Shown: positions 1 to 6,912, counted from the stretch's first letter. The stretch: 19,170 nucleotides of DNA from an uncultured Eggerthellaceae bacterium (GCA_934670115.1 CAKUOV010000045.1:1-19170); one strand, 5' to 3'. Made by a program: numbers and translations. Notes: generated from the letters alone by a model not told the origin.

Positions 1-226
1 CGGCGCAACATAACCGCAGGTCACTGGGTTGCTCAATTCTTAGCACCAGAAATGAAATCCGTGCTCGAAAGTCAGGTTATATACTACGTATACCTTGTTC
101 GCCTATTTATTCTCTTTTAAGATAATAAATTAGTGACATGCGGTAAAAAAACGTTTTTTCACGTGTTTTTTTGGCTTGCGAAGGTGGAAGCGTGGTGCGT
201 TTTTTTTGGTGAAAAGGGGGTCGCGT
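1..226. other. AT-rich intergenic region at left edge, no gene seen
   Basis: No convincing coding region is visible here. The stretch is AT-rich and contains a near-palindromic A/T run (seven A, CG, six T) at 145-159, and a 16-bp sequence at 95-110 that recurs at 692-707 (listed separately). Downstream of the leftward gene that ends at 227 I see no GC-rich hairpin followed by a T run, so its terminator, if any, is not obvious. The region may hold the promoter of a leftward gene outside the window. Confidence 0.5.
95..110 (-). promoter_or_regulatory. 16-bp repeated promoter-like motif, copy 1
   Basis: On the minus strand this reads ATAAATAGGCGAACAA, identical over 16 bp to 692-707. The second copy lies about 30 bp upstream of the start of a leftward gene and begins with a -10-like TATAAA. 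This copy would sit upstream of something transcribed leftward out of the window. It may be a shared -10/initial transcribed sequence or a regulator site; that is inference from the exact repetition. Confidence 0.35.
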
Positions 227-661
227 TTATGCAAAAGCCCTTTTCAAGTCCGCAAATCCAGAGAACGCCAAGGCTGCGCCGCCCCCAATGAAAAGCAGGC
301 CCGGTCCAGGAAGAATCAATAGCGGCACGCCGACGAGCGCCAATAATGCGCCGCCTGCGATCTTAGCAATCGATGTAAGGGGCGAAAAAGACTTGCTTTT
401 TTGGCTGCATGCGCTGTTGAACGGGTATGTTGTGTAGGTTGTGTGTGCGCCCGTGCTAGCGTTCGAGCCCGCTGTTGCACCGGTGCCGGTGCTTGAAAAC
501 GTCGCTTTTTCGTAGGTGCTGGTGTTTACGCGTGAATGCGCGTTGTTGCGTGCTTTGTTTGTGCCGTTGCAGTCGAAGACCGTTTTGCCCGCAGCGCGGC
601 CTGCGGGTTTTTCCCAGAAATGTTTCGTTTTGTTCGTGCTGCTCGTATCGCTTTGCGCCAT
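227..661 (-). CDS. Small PGPGW-like membrane protein
   Basis: The 144-residue protein has two parts. Residues 1-90 are polar and rich in Ser, Thr, Asn and Gly, probably disordered. Residues 94-142 form a hydrophobic hairpin containing ILPGPGLLFIGGG (PGPG at 118-121), the signature of the putative transmembrane PGPGW family (established family, unknown function). The start is supported by an AAAGGA Shine-Dalgarno six bases before the ATG. The family is usually a short two-helix membrane protein, so the long low-complexity N-terminus is unusual. It is transcribed alone, leftward; the next leftward gene upstream is separated by more than 370 bp and a terminator. Function is unknown; I infer only inner-membrane location. 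Confidence 0.75.
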   Translation of the reverse strand: MAQSDTSSTNKTKHFWEKPAGRAAGKTVFDCNGTNKARNNAHSRVNTSTYEKATFSSTGTGATAGSNASTGAHTTYTTYPFNSACSQKSKSFSPLTSIAKIAGGALLALVGVPLLILPGPGLLFIGGGAALAFSGFADLKRAFA

Positions 662-691
662 GATCGGTCCTTTGCTTGTCTCCGCTTCGGT

Positions 692-707
692 TTGTTCGCC
701 TATTTAT
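692..707 (-). promoter_or_regulatory. 16-bp repeated promoter-like motif, copy 2
   Basis: The minus strand reads TATAAATAGGCGAACAA across this site, about 30 bp upstream of the ATG at 661. TATAAA fits a -10 box, but I see no good -35 at 16-18 bp. It is identical over 16 bp to 95-110. Confidence 0.4.
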
Positions 708-833
708 ACCTTAGAAAAGAAGCGCAAAGGGGCCGTGCGACAAACGGTTTCTTCGCTGTCATGCTTTGTTTTCGCGCTGTTGCCTTCCCGTAAGGTTGAA
801 ACGCAGGGAAGGGGAGGGCGCGGGGGCGTCCAG

Positions 834-871
834 TGAAACAAAACCCCCGCAAGACCGAAGTCCTGCGGGGT
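834..871 (-). terminator. Rho-independent terminator of the perR-rubrerythrin operon
   Basis: A GC-rich hairpin, arms CCCCGCAAGAC and GTCCTGCGGGG with a CGAA loop and one mismatch, is followed on the minus strand by TTTTGTTT. It lies about 160 bp beyond the stop of the leftward rubrerythrin fusion gene, so it most likely ends that operon. On the plus strand no T run follows it. Confidence 0.75.
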
Positions 872-926
872 TGGAAATATTGCCGTGCCCTTGTCGTGCG
901 ACCGAGCGTGCGCTTCTGCCAAGCCG

Positions 927-1035
927 AATAGGGCTTTATCGAGCGAGCGGAAAAGCGCGTCACGCGACCGAGTGTACTAACGCTACACGACGAGGAGCGT
1001 GAAAGAGCTTTTCCGCCGCTCTAGGAAGCCCTATT
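927..1035. repeat. Large imperfect palindrome at the 3' end of the rubrerythrin gene
   Basis: AATAGGGCTT at 927-936 pairs with AAGCCCTATT at 1026-1035. Inward, GAGCGAGCGGAAAAGC (941-956) pairs with GCTTTTCCGCCGCTC with one bulge, CACGC (961-965) with GCGTG (997-1001), and GTGTA (972-976) with TACAC at the tip. The right end overlaps the stop codon of the fusion gene, so the mRNA 3' end would fold into a hairpin of about 109 nt. No T tract follows it, and a separate terminator lies further on. It may be a mobile palindrome or an mRNA-stabilising structure. Confidence 0.65.
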
Positions 1036-2314
1036 AGAAGTAGCGCTCCAGCATACCCTTAAGCGCCTTGCCATGACGAGCTTCGTCGCGTGCCATTTCG
1101 TGAACGGTGTCGTGGATGGCATCCAGGCCGTTCTTCTTTGCGCAGGTGGCCAGCTCGGTCTTGCCTGCGGTTGCGCCGAACTCGCACTCAACGCGCCAAG
1201 CCAGGTTCTTCTTGGTGGAGTCGGTCATGTTCGCCTCGCACTCGCTACCCAAAAGCTCAGCGAACTTAGCGGCATGCTCGGCTTCTTCGTAAGCTGCCTT
1301 TTCCCAGTACAGGCCAATTTCGGGGTAGCCCTCGCGATGAGCGATGCGCGCCATGCACAGGTACATGCCCACCTCAGAGCACTCGCCCGCGAAGTTCGCT
1401 TTCAGCTGCTTCAGAATGTAGTCCTTGTCCTCGTCGGACACGTTGGGGTTGTCCTTGACGGTTTCAGCGTAAATGCCAAACTTGTGCTCGGCGGCAAGCT
1501 TCATTTCGCCTTCGACCTTCTCGAACATTTCAGCGCCAGCGCCGCAGGTGGGGCACTTGAAATCAGCGGGAAGCTCTTCGCCTTCGTAGATGTAACCGCA
1601 AACTTTGCAAACCCATTTCGTCATGATCGTTTCTCCTTTTGTCTCTTCTGCTTTTTGATTCTCATTTTCTATTGCTTCGCCCGTATTGCTGGGGGCGTTG
1701 TAGCTTTTCGCTTGCGACGTTTGCGTTGCTTGCGTTTGCGTTGCCGCCGAAGCCGTTGCTTGCTGCTTCATGCGCGCTCGGTAACCCGCGTACGTGATGG
1801 GCGGCTTGTCGGAGAGCGCCTGGGCCTGCGTGACCAGCGCTGTGAACTGAAGGTGGCTGCCCAAATCTTGCACGGCAACAACTTTGCAAGAAATGAAGCC
1901 GCAGGAATTCGCATCGTACAGCAGGCCGTTGTCACTGCGTTTCATGTCGCTGAACAGGCCATTTGATTTGCTTGCCGAATCGCTTGCGAACTTATCCACG
2001 CTGCGGCCCGATTGCATGCCAAAGTGCCGGAAGTACTCAAGCGGCGTGTCATCGGGCAAAATGGACAGGTTGAACGCGCCCGTTTCCTGGATGAGCTCAG
2101 GCGTGAAGTTTTGCTTCATGCAGCTCAGCGTGACGTGCGCAGGGCTTGCAGCGGATTGCATGGTGGCGTCCACAATGCAGCCGTTGTCGCGCGCGCCATC
2201 GCTTGCGGTAAGCAGGTACAGTCCGTAGCTCATGGCGTAGAAGGCCGACTTGTCAATTGCGGCACTGGACGCTGCGGTTGTGGTGCCAGCCAGTGCGCTG
2301 TTTTCCGTGCTCAT
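1034..2314 (-). CDS. Flavin reductase-rubredoxin-rubrerythrin fusion protein
   Basis: The 426-residue protein has three modules. Residues 20-185 form a flavin reductase-like (FMN-binding split barrel) domain of the kind in high-molecular-weight rubredoxin (YGLYLLTASDG, FGMQSGRSVDKF). A Q/T/A-rich linker covers about 186-230. Residues 231-270 are a rubredoxin-type iron site with Cys 236, 239, 254 and 257. Residues 275-426 are a ferritin-like diiron domain with Glu/His motifs (EEAEH at 343-347, DEARH at 410-414). Rubredoxin before the ferritin domain is the 'reverse rubrerythrin' order. Known relatives reduce hydrogen peroxide and oxygen; the fusion would carry electrons from NAD(P)H through FMN and iron to the diiron site in one chain (inference). 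Its ATG overlaps the perR stop as ATGA, indicating translational coupling. A strong internal ribosome binding site precedes Met231. Confidence 0.9.
   Translation of the reverse strand: MSTENSALAGTTTAASSAAIDKSAFYAMSYGLYLLTASDGARDNGCIVDATMQSAASPAHVTLSCMKQNFTPELIQETGAFNLSILPDDTPLEYFRHFGMQSGRSVDKFASDSASKSNGLFSDMKRSDNGLLYDANSCGFISCKVVAVQDLGSHLQFTALVTQAQALSDKPPITYAGYRARMKQQATASAATQTQATQTSQAKSYNAPSNTGEAIENENQKAEETKGETIMTKWVCKVCGYIYEGEELPADFKCPTCGAGAEMFEKVEGEMKLAAEHKFGIYAETVKDNPNVSDEDKDYILKQLKANFAGECSEVGMYLCMARIAHREGYPEIGLYWEKAAYEEAEHAAKFAELLGSECEANMTDSTKKNLAWRVECEFGATAGKTELATCAKKNGLDAIHDTVHEMARDEARHGKALKGMLERYF
1622..1639 (-). promoter_or_regulatory. Internal ribosome binding site and start for a short rubrerythrin form
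   Basis: AAAGGAG at 1633-1639 (minus strand) lies eight bases before an in-frame ATG at 1622-1624, Met231 of the fusion. From there a 196-residue protein would be a complete reverse rubrerythrin. This looks like the original start of a separate gene, kept after fusion, and suggests that both a long and a short product may be made. Confidence 0.6.
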
Positions 2315-2844
2315 GAGCGACCTTCCTTTCCGGTGGATGCGGCGGCCGCGGGGGCGGTTGCGGTGGTTGCTGTAGTGGGGGACCCTTCGCCGGCCATTGC
2401 TGCGGTTGTTGCGCCGGTTCCTTCTCCTTTTGCGCCGTTACCTGCGGTTTCCTTGCCGAAGCCTGCATCCTGGCAAGCGGGGCAAATGCCATCGAACTGC
2501 AGCGAGCACCCGGTAATCAGATACAAGGACGCTTCCGCCGCTTGCTCTTCGACTTCAGAAAGAAGGGGGATAATCACATCGTCCACGCGCCCGCACTCAA
2601 TGCAGCGCACGTGGTAATGCGGGAAAACCTGGTGGTCGAAATGGTCGGCGCCGTTGTTGATGCGCACGCGCAAAATCTGATCTTCGTCGGACATCTTGTT
2701 CAGAACGCGATAAACGGTTGCCTTGCTAATGCTCGGGTGAGATGCGTGTACATGATCGTAAACCGCATCTGCCGTGGGATGGTTTGCCAACTCATGGAGC
2801 GCTTGCAAAACAATGCTTTTCTGTACGGTGTTGCGTGTTGCCAT
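2311..2844 (-). CDS. perR: PerR-type peroxide-sensing Fur family repressor
   Basis: A 177-residue Fur family regulator. The winged helix contains HPTADAVYDHV and SISKATVYRVLNKM. The metal residues match Bacillus PerR: regulatory site His22, Asp70, His76, His78, Asp89, and structural zinc Cys81, Cys84, Cys121, Cys124. Asp at position 70 is typical of PerR rather than Fur, so iron-catalysed histidine oxidation by peroxide is the expected sensing mode (established for the family, inferred here). The last 47 or so residues are a Gly/Ala/Thr-rich tail outside the usual fold. An AAAGGAGG site precedes the ATG by five bases. It is the first gene of the operon with the rubrerythrin fusion, and a Fur/PerR-type operator overlaps its promoter, pointing to autoregulation. 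Confidence 0.88.
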   Translation of the reverse strand: MATRNTVQKSIVLQALHELANHPTADAVYDHVHASHPSISKATVYRVLNKMSDEDQILRVRINNGADHFDHQVFPHYHVRCIECGRVDDVIIPLLSEVEEQAAEASLYLITGCSLQFDGICPACQDAGFGKETAGNGAKGEGTGATTAAMAGEGSPTTATTATAPAAAASTGKEGRS

Positions 2845-2870
2845 TTCGCCCTCCTTTCTGATTAATGATA

Positions 2871-2898
2871 AGTATAGCTATTTGATATTAAATATCAA
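2871..2898 (-). promoter_or_regulatory. Sigma-70 promoter of the perR operon
   Basis: On the minus strand TTGATA (2893-2898) and TATACT (2871-2876) are separated by 16 bp, close to consensus. The -10 box ends 26 bp upstream of the perR ATG. Confidence 0.75.
2882..2898. promoter_or_regulatory. PerR/Fur-type operator
   Basis: TTGATATT-A-AATATCAA is a perfect 8-1-8 inverted repeat. Its inner 7-1-7 core TGATATTAAATATCA resembles the classical Fur/PerR box (TGATAATNATTATCA). It covers the -35 box of the perR promoter, so binding would block RNA polymerase. The adjacent perR gene makes PerR the likely binder. Confidence 0.75.
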
Positions 2899-2988
2899 TA
2901 AGAAAGAACAAGAAAATGAGAAAAAGGGAAATTATGATCGTCAATTGATTTTTCTCCTGATGAGAAGTGTGTTTCTGCTGTTTTGTCG

Positions 2989-3017
2989 TTGACTTTCCGC
3001 ACTGACCTTTATAAAAT
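2989..3017 (+). promoter_or_regulatory. Promoter of the rplM-rpsI operon
   Basis: TTGACT (2989-2994) and TAAAAT (3012-3017) are 17 bp apart, a good sigma-70 match. Transcription would start near 3024, giving a leader of about 180 nt before rplM. Confidence 0.7.
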
Positions 3018-3023
3018 ACAAAA

Positions 3024-3203
3024 GTTCGCTTTCAAAAGCCCCGTATTGCAGGGTAACTCGGAGCGTTTTGCCAAGGGAGTCCAGGCCGGAGGCGGCGTAA
3101 GATGGCGTAGGAAACCATCGTCCGTAAGACTTGCACTTTTGAAGACAAACACCTTTTCGTCTGTAGCTTCAACAGGCGAATCACAGTTAGTGGAGGATTT
3201 AAA
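3024..3203 (+). promoter_or_regulatory. Long 5' leader of rplM
   Basis: About 180 nt of apparently non-coding leader. Near its end TGAAG and CTTCA (about 3136-3170) enclose a stem with ACA/TGT pairs. Ribosomal protein leaders often bind their own product (L13 leaders are known in Firmicutes); whether this one does cannot be told from sequence alone. Confidence 0.4.
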
Positions 3204-3638
3204 GTGAAAACGTATCAGGCAAAGCCGCTTGAAGTTGAGCGCGAATGGCTGGTTATCGATGCTGAGGATCAGGTCCTTGGCCGCGTTGCTACCAAGGCTG
3301 CACAGCTTCTCAAGGGTAAGCACAAGCCGCAGTACACCCCGCATGTTGATACGGGTGACTTCGTCATCATTATCAACGCCGACAAGATCAGGGTTACGGG
3401 CACCAAGGCTTCTTCCAAGGAATACTACCGCCACAGCGGTTATCCCGGTGGTCTGAAGTGCGAGACGTTCGCTGAGGCCATGCAGAAGCATCCCGAGCGC
3501 GTTATTGAGCACGCTGTTAAGGGCATGCTCCCCAAGAACACGCTTGGCCGTGCAATGGGCAAGAAGTTGAAGGTTTACACTGGTTCTGAGCATCCGCATG
3601 CAGCCCAGAAGCCCCGTAAGATTGAGTTGGAGGGTTAA
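3204..3638 (+). CDS. rplM: 50S ribosomal protein L13
   Basis: The 144-residue protein matches full-length bacterial L13: N-terminal W-x-V-I-D-A-x-x-Q-x-L-G-R region (residues 10-25), the GKHKPQYTPHVDTGD segment and the HPERVIEHAVKGMLPKN segment. L13 is an early assembly protein of the large ribosomal subunit. The start is GTG, chosen because GGAGG lies seven bases upstream and because the alignment begins there. rpsI follows after two bases; the rplM-rpsI pair is conserved across bacteria. Confidence 0.97.
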   Translation: MKTYQAKPLEVEREWLVIDAEDQVLGRVATKAAQLLKGKHKPQYTPHVDTGDFVIIINADKIRVTGTKASSKEYYRHSGYPGGLKCETFAEAMQKHPERVIEHAVKGMLPKNTLGRAMGKKLKVYTGSEHPHAAQKPRKIELEG

Positions 3639-3640
3639 TC

Positions 3641-4033
3641 ATGGCAGGTGAAGCATTGTATTACGGCACCGGTCGTCGTAAGAACGCTGTCGCTCGTGTT
3701 CGCCTTGTTCCGGGCACTGGTAAGGTTACCGTTAACGGTCGCGATGGCAAGGAGTACTTCGGTCGCGAAGCTCTTCTGAACATGGCTTTGACCCCGTTCA
3801 AGGTTACCGACACCGTTGATCACTTCGATGTCATTGCTCGTATCAATGGCGGTGGCATTTCCGGCCAGGCAGGTGCTTTGCGTCATGGCATCTCCCGTGC
3901 GCTTCTTGAGGCTGGCGAATATCGCGCCGAGCTGAAGAAGGCTGGCTTCCTTACGCGCGACGCTCGTGTGGTTGAGCGCAAGAAGTACGGTTTGAAGAAA
4001 GCTCGTAAGCGTCCTCAGTTCTCTAAGCGTTAA
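3641..4033 (+). CDS. rpsI: 30S ribosomal protein S9
   Basis: The 130-residue protein has the S9 hallmarks: GTGRRKNAVARVRL near the N-terminus, the GGGISGQAGALRHGISRAL region, and the basic tail KKARKRPQFSKR that reaches the ribosomal P site. Its ATG lies just after the rplM stop and GGAGGG at the end of rplM provides the Shine-Dalgarno, so the two genes are translated from one mRNA. A terminator follows 28 bp downstream. Confidence 0.97.
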   Translation: MAGEALYYGTGRRKNAVARVRLVPGTGKVTVNGRDGKEYFGREALLNMALTPFKVTDTVDHFDVIARINGGGISGQAGALRHGISRALLEAGEYRAELKKAGFLTRDARVVERKKYGLKKARKRPQFSKR

Positions 4034-4061
4034 TTTGCTGCTGGAATTTATTTGCACCAAG

Positions 4062-4096
4062 AAAAGCCCTGCTCACTCGAACGGGGCTTTTTCTTT
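4062..4096 (+). terminator. Rho-independent terminator after rpsI
   Basis: AAAAGCCC (4062-4069) pairs with GGGCTTTT (4084-4091) around a short loop, and the right arm runs into TTTTTCTTT. It closes the rplM-rpsI operon. Confidence 0.8.
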
Positions 4097-4257
4097 GGGA
4101 TATGTACGGTGTGCGGGTGGTTTTTCGGTTTTCGAGTGGACGCATTTGCCGAGTAGACCCTTATGTTCCTTGGTGGTTGTTGCTGAATGCGGGGCTGGAC
4201 CGTGGGCTTTTGCGCCTGGTGCTCCGAAGTGGCCCTTACATTCGTTGATTTAAGGTC
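4097..4257. other. Intergenic stretch without recognised genes
   Basis: No ORF with a ribosome binding site or familiar protein is visible between the rpsI terminator and the palindromic element at 4258. I see no tRNA-like fold. Confidence 0.4.
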
Positions 4258-4492
4258 ATGTTGTTGAGAAACCGGGGTCAAATTCGAAGTTGCATGAGGT
4301 TGGAAGTAGGTCGACTTCCCTAAAATTCTTTTCGAAGTATATTATCCATATAAAGAGTAACAATGAACTGGTGTTTTGATAAAGCGCTTTTTCGGTTGCT
4401 CGTTCGATGACAGAAAAACACCCAGCTTTTCAACCTTCACCTACTTCCAACCTACCACAACTTCGAATTCAGAGCCCTTTTTCCAACAACAT
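4258..4492. mobile_element. MITE-like palindromic element 1
   Basis: A 235-bp segment with terminal inverted repeats of 54 bp (4258-4311 and 4439-4492) that align without gaps and match at 41 of 54 positions, including the ends ATGTTGTTG/CAACAACAT, the block AATTCGAAGTTG, and AGGTTGGAAGTAGGT. The interior of about 127 bp is AT-rich and has no credible ORF. Non-coding, short and flanked by long inverted repeats fits a MITE or other interspersed palindrome. Its outer motif GGGGTCAAA near the left end is shared with element 2 and with the repeats flanking the toxin-antitoxin pair. I could not identify a clear target-site duplication or a parental transposase. Confidence 0.6.
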
Positions 4493-4660
4493 AGAGCACA
4501 ACGACGCACTTTACGTTTGTCGATTTCGTTTTCGTGCGTCGCTGGCTCTCCGTTGCCCGCGCTTTTGCTCATAAAACGCGTGTGCGGCATGGTCTGCTTC
4601 ATGTAAAATAGGAACGTTACCTGCGTTCGCGCAATTTGCCGCGCGACACCGAACGTGCCT

Positions 4661-4683
4661 GATGCATCCTGTTGCGATGCATC
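4661..4683 (+). promoter_or_regulatory. Hairpin in the glutamine synthetase leader
   Basis: GATGCATC is present at 4661-4668 and 4676-4683 with a 7-nt loop, giving a perfect 8-bp stem that can be extended by TGC/GCA. It ends about 11 bp before the AAGGGAG ribosome binding site. It could act as an operator (each arm is itself a palindrome) or as an mRNA hairpin affecting translation. Confidence 0.5.
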
Positions 4684-4707
4684 GGCGCAAGAAAAGGGAG
4701 TTTCCCC

Positions 4708-6795
4708 ATGAATAAAATTGCTGAAATTTACGGCACCATGGTTTATGACCAGCGCGCCATGGAGAAGACGCTTTCGCCCGATGTGTACGAGGCGCTGCGC
4801 AAAACCATCCACGATGGCGAGCCGTTGAATATTGACGTTGCGAATGCCGTGGCGCAGGCCATGAAAGAATGGGCCATGGAGCGCGGCGCAACCCATTACA
4901 CGCACTGGTTCCAGCCGCTTTCGGGCACTACGTCGGAAAAGCACGATGCATTCCTGGACCCGCAGGAAGATGGATCCGCCATTGCAAAGTTTTCAGGAAA
5001 AGAGCTGATTCAGGGCGAGCCCGACGCGTCGAGCTTCCCCTCGGGCGGTTTGCGCGCCACGTTCGAAGCGCGCGGTTACACGGCTTGGGATCCCACGTCC
5101 TATGCATTCATCAAGGACGAAGTCCTGTGCATTCCCACCGCGTTTTGCAGCTACACGGGCGAGGCGCTCGACAAGAAGACGCCGCTTTTGCGTTCGATGC
5201 ATGCTATTGAAGAGCAAACGCGCCGCGTGTTGGACGTGTTGGGCGAAAACAACGGCGAGCGCATTACCGTAACAGTTGGCGCTGAGCAGGAGTTTTTCCT
5301 GATTCCCGAGCGTGATTACGCCGCGCGCGAAGACCTGGTGATGACCGGCCGCACGCTGTTTGGCAGTGCGCCGTGCAAGGGCCAAGAGCTTGAGGAGCAC
5401 TACTTTGGTTCCATTCGCCCCACCGTGAACGAGTTCATGAAGGAGCTGGACAACGAGCTGTGGGCACTGGGCATTTCCGCGCGAACGAAGCACAACGAGG
5501 TTGCGCCTGCGCAGCATGAGCTGGCCCCTGTATTCACGAACGCGAACCGCGGCATTGACGAAAACCTGCTTACCATGGAGAAGATGCGTCTTCTGGCCAG
5601 CCATCACGGGCTGGCGTGCCTGCTGCACGAGAAGCCGTTCGAGGGCATCAACGGCAGCGGCAAGCACAATAACTGGTCGCTTTCCATGGGTAAGAAAAAC
5701 CTGCTTGATCCGGGCGAGAACCCCATGGGCAACCTGCGCTTCCTGGTGCTTCTGGCGGCGATTGTAGAAGCGGTTGACGATTATCAGGAGCTGCTGCGCG
5801 CCGTTATTGCGTCGGCGGGTAACGACCATCGCCTGGGCGGCAACGAGGCGCCCCCTGCGATTGTTTCCATCTACCTTGGCGATGAGCTGGGCAAAGTCGT
5901 AGAGGCTCTGGTGTCCGATGCGGAATACAGCCGCGTTGAGCGCACGGAAATGGACCTGGGCGTGGATGTTATCCCGAACTTCCTGCTGGATACATCCGAC
6001 CGCAATCGCACGAGCCCCTTCGCCTTCACGGGCAACAAGTTCGAGTTCCGCATGCCCGGTTCGAACGTGAACTTGTCAGACGCGAATACCGTGCTGAACA
6101 CCGCCGTGGCGAAAAGCCTGAAGCGATTCGCCGACGCGCTGGACGATTATTCTCTGAAGGAGGCGCGCGAAAAGGCGCTGCAGTATGTGAAAGATACGCT
6201 GCGTGCGCATGAGCGCATCATCTTCAACGGCAATGGGTATGCGCGCGAGTGGGAAGAGGAAGCGGCGCGTCGCGGCTTGGCGAATCATAAGAACACGGCA
6301 GAGGCGCTGCCGTGCATGATTGAGCAGAAGACGTTTGACCTGTTCGCGGAATTCAATGTGCTTGATGAGGCCGAGGTGCGCAGCCGTTACGAAATCAAGC
6401 TGGAGAAATACACGAAGTTGCTTAACATTGAGGCTCGCGTGATGGAGCGCATGGCGCGTCGTACGTATCTGCCGGCTATCACGCGTTTCGCGCGCGAAAC
6501 GGCCGAGGCGGCCAGCGCGCTTAAGGCCATCGACGTGGAAAACGAGACATCCGTGATTCTTGCGGCGCAGCTGGGAAGCGGCCTGAAGAAGGCGACAGCT
6601 GCAACGCAGGAGCTGCTTGCCATCCATGCGCAGGCTGAGGCGATTCGAATTCCCCAGGCCAAAGCCAACTTCTACGCAGCGAATGTTGTTCCTGCTATGG
6701 AAAACTTGCGCAAGGAGATTGACGCGCTTGAAATTATCACCAGCCGCGATGTGTGGCCGGTGCCGTCTTACAACAACATGCTCTTCTACGTATAA
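4708..6795 (+). CDS. glnN: Type III glutamine synthetase
   Basis: The 695-residue length and motifs identify the large GSIII class, which condenses glutamate and ammonia to glutamine with ATP. Visible motifs: GAEQEFFLI (metal ligands Glu193, Glu195), NEVAPAQHE (263-271), GINGSGKHNNWS (313-324), NDHRLGGNEAPP (372-383), and RNRTSPFAFTGNKFEFRMPGS. The reading frame extends further upstream, but ATG at 4708 is preferred because AAGGGAG lies seven bases before it and family members start with this short N-terminus. GSIII is typical of Bacteroidetes and some anaerobic Gram-positives. It stands alone; a TAAAAT box near 4604 is a weak promoter candidate. A hairpin in the leader may regulate it. No adjacent GlnK or GlnR gene is seen. 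Confidence 0.95.
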   Translation: MNKIAEIYGTMVYDQRAMEKTLSPDVYEALRKTIHDGEPLNIDVANAVAQAMKEWAMERGATHYTHWFQPLSGTTSEKHDAFLDPQEDGSAIAKFSGKELIQGEPDASSFPSGGLRATFEARGYTAWDPTSYAFIKDEVLCIPTAFCSYTGEALDKKTPLLRSMHAIEEQTRRVLDVLGENNGERITVTVGAEQEFFLIPERDYAAREDLVMTGRTLFGSAPCKGQELEEHYFGSIRPTVNEFMKELDNELWALGISARTKHNEVAPAQHELAPVFTNANRGIDENLLTMEKMRLLASHHGLACLLHEKPFEGINGSGKHNNWSLSMGKKNLLDPGENPMGNLRFLVLLAAIVEAVDDYQELLRAVIASAGNDHRLGGNEAPPAIVSIYLGDELGKVVEALVSDAEYSRVERTEMDLGVDVIPNFLLDTSDRNRTSPFAFTGNKFEFRMPGSNVNLSDANTVLNTAVAKSLKRFADALDDYSLKEAREKALQYVKDTLRAHERIIFNGNGYAREWEEEAARRGLANHKNTAEALPCMIEQKTFDLFAEFNVLDEAEVRSRYEIKLEKYTKLLNIEARVMERMARRTYLPAITRFARETAEAASALKAIDVENETSVILAAQLGSGLKKATAATQELLAIHAQAEAIRIPQAKANFYAANVVPAMENLRKEIDALEIITSRDVWPVPSYNNMLFYV

Positions 6796-6912
6796 GGCGC
6801 ACTTTGGGCGGGTGTCTTGGCGCTTGGCGCCTGCGGCTCGGTCGGGCTCGCGGCACGAAGGTCAGCTCGCCCTCCCGCCACGCCAATACATCCCGCCGAA
6901 AGCGCGCCTTAT

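Noticed and set aside
900..1035. Possible tRNA or small structured RNA gene
   Set aside because: The fold is one long hairpin, with no cloverleaf, T-loop or CCA end.
1073..1966. Long plus-strand ORF (297 codons) opposite the rubrerythrin fusion
   Set aside because: It is antisense to a gene with clear domains, has no ribosome binding site, and its protein is Leu/Ala/Arg/Val-rich without a recognisable family, as expected for a shadow frame in GC-rich DNA.
4376..4606. Short ORF overlapping palindromic element 1
   Set aside because: No ribosome binding site, and it runs through the inverted-repeat arm; composition does not look like a protein.
4993..5829. Minus-strand ORF of 278 codons inside the glutamine synthetase gene
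   Set aside because: Entirely opposite a highly conserved enzyme; no start signals and no recognisable motif.
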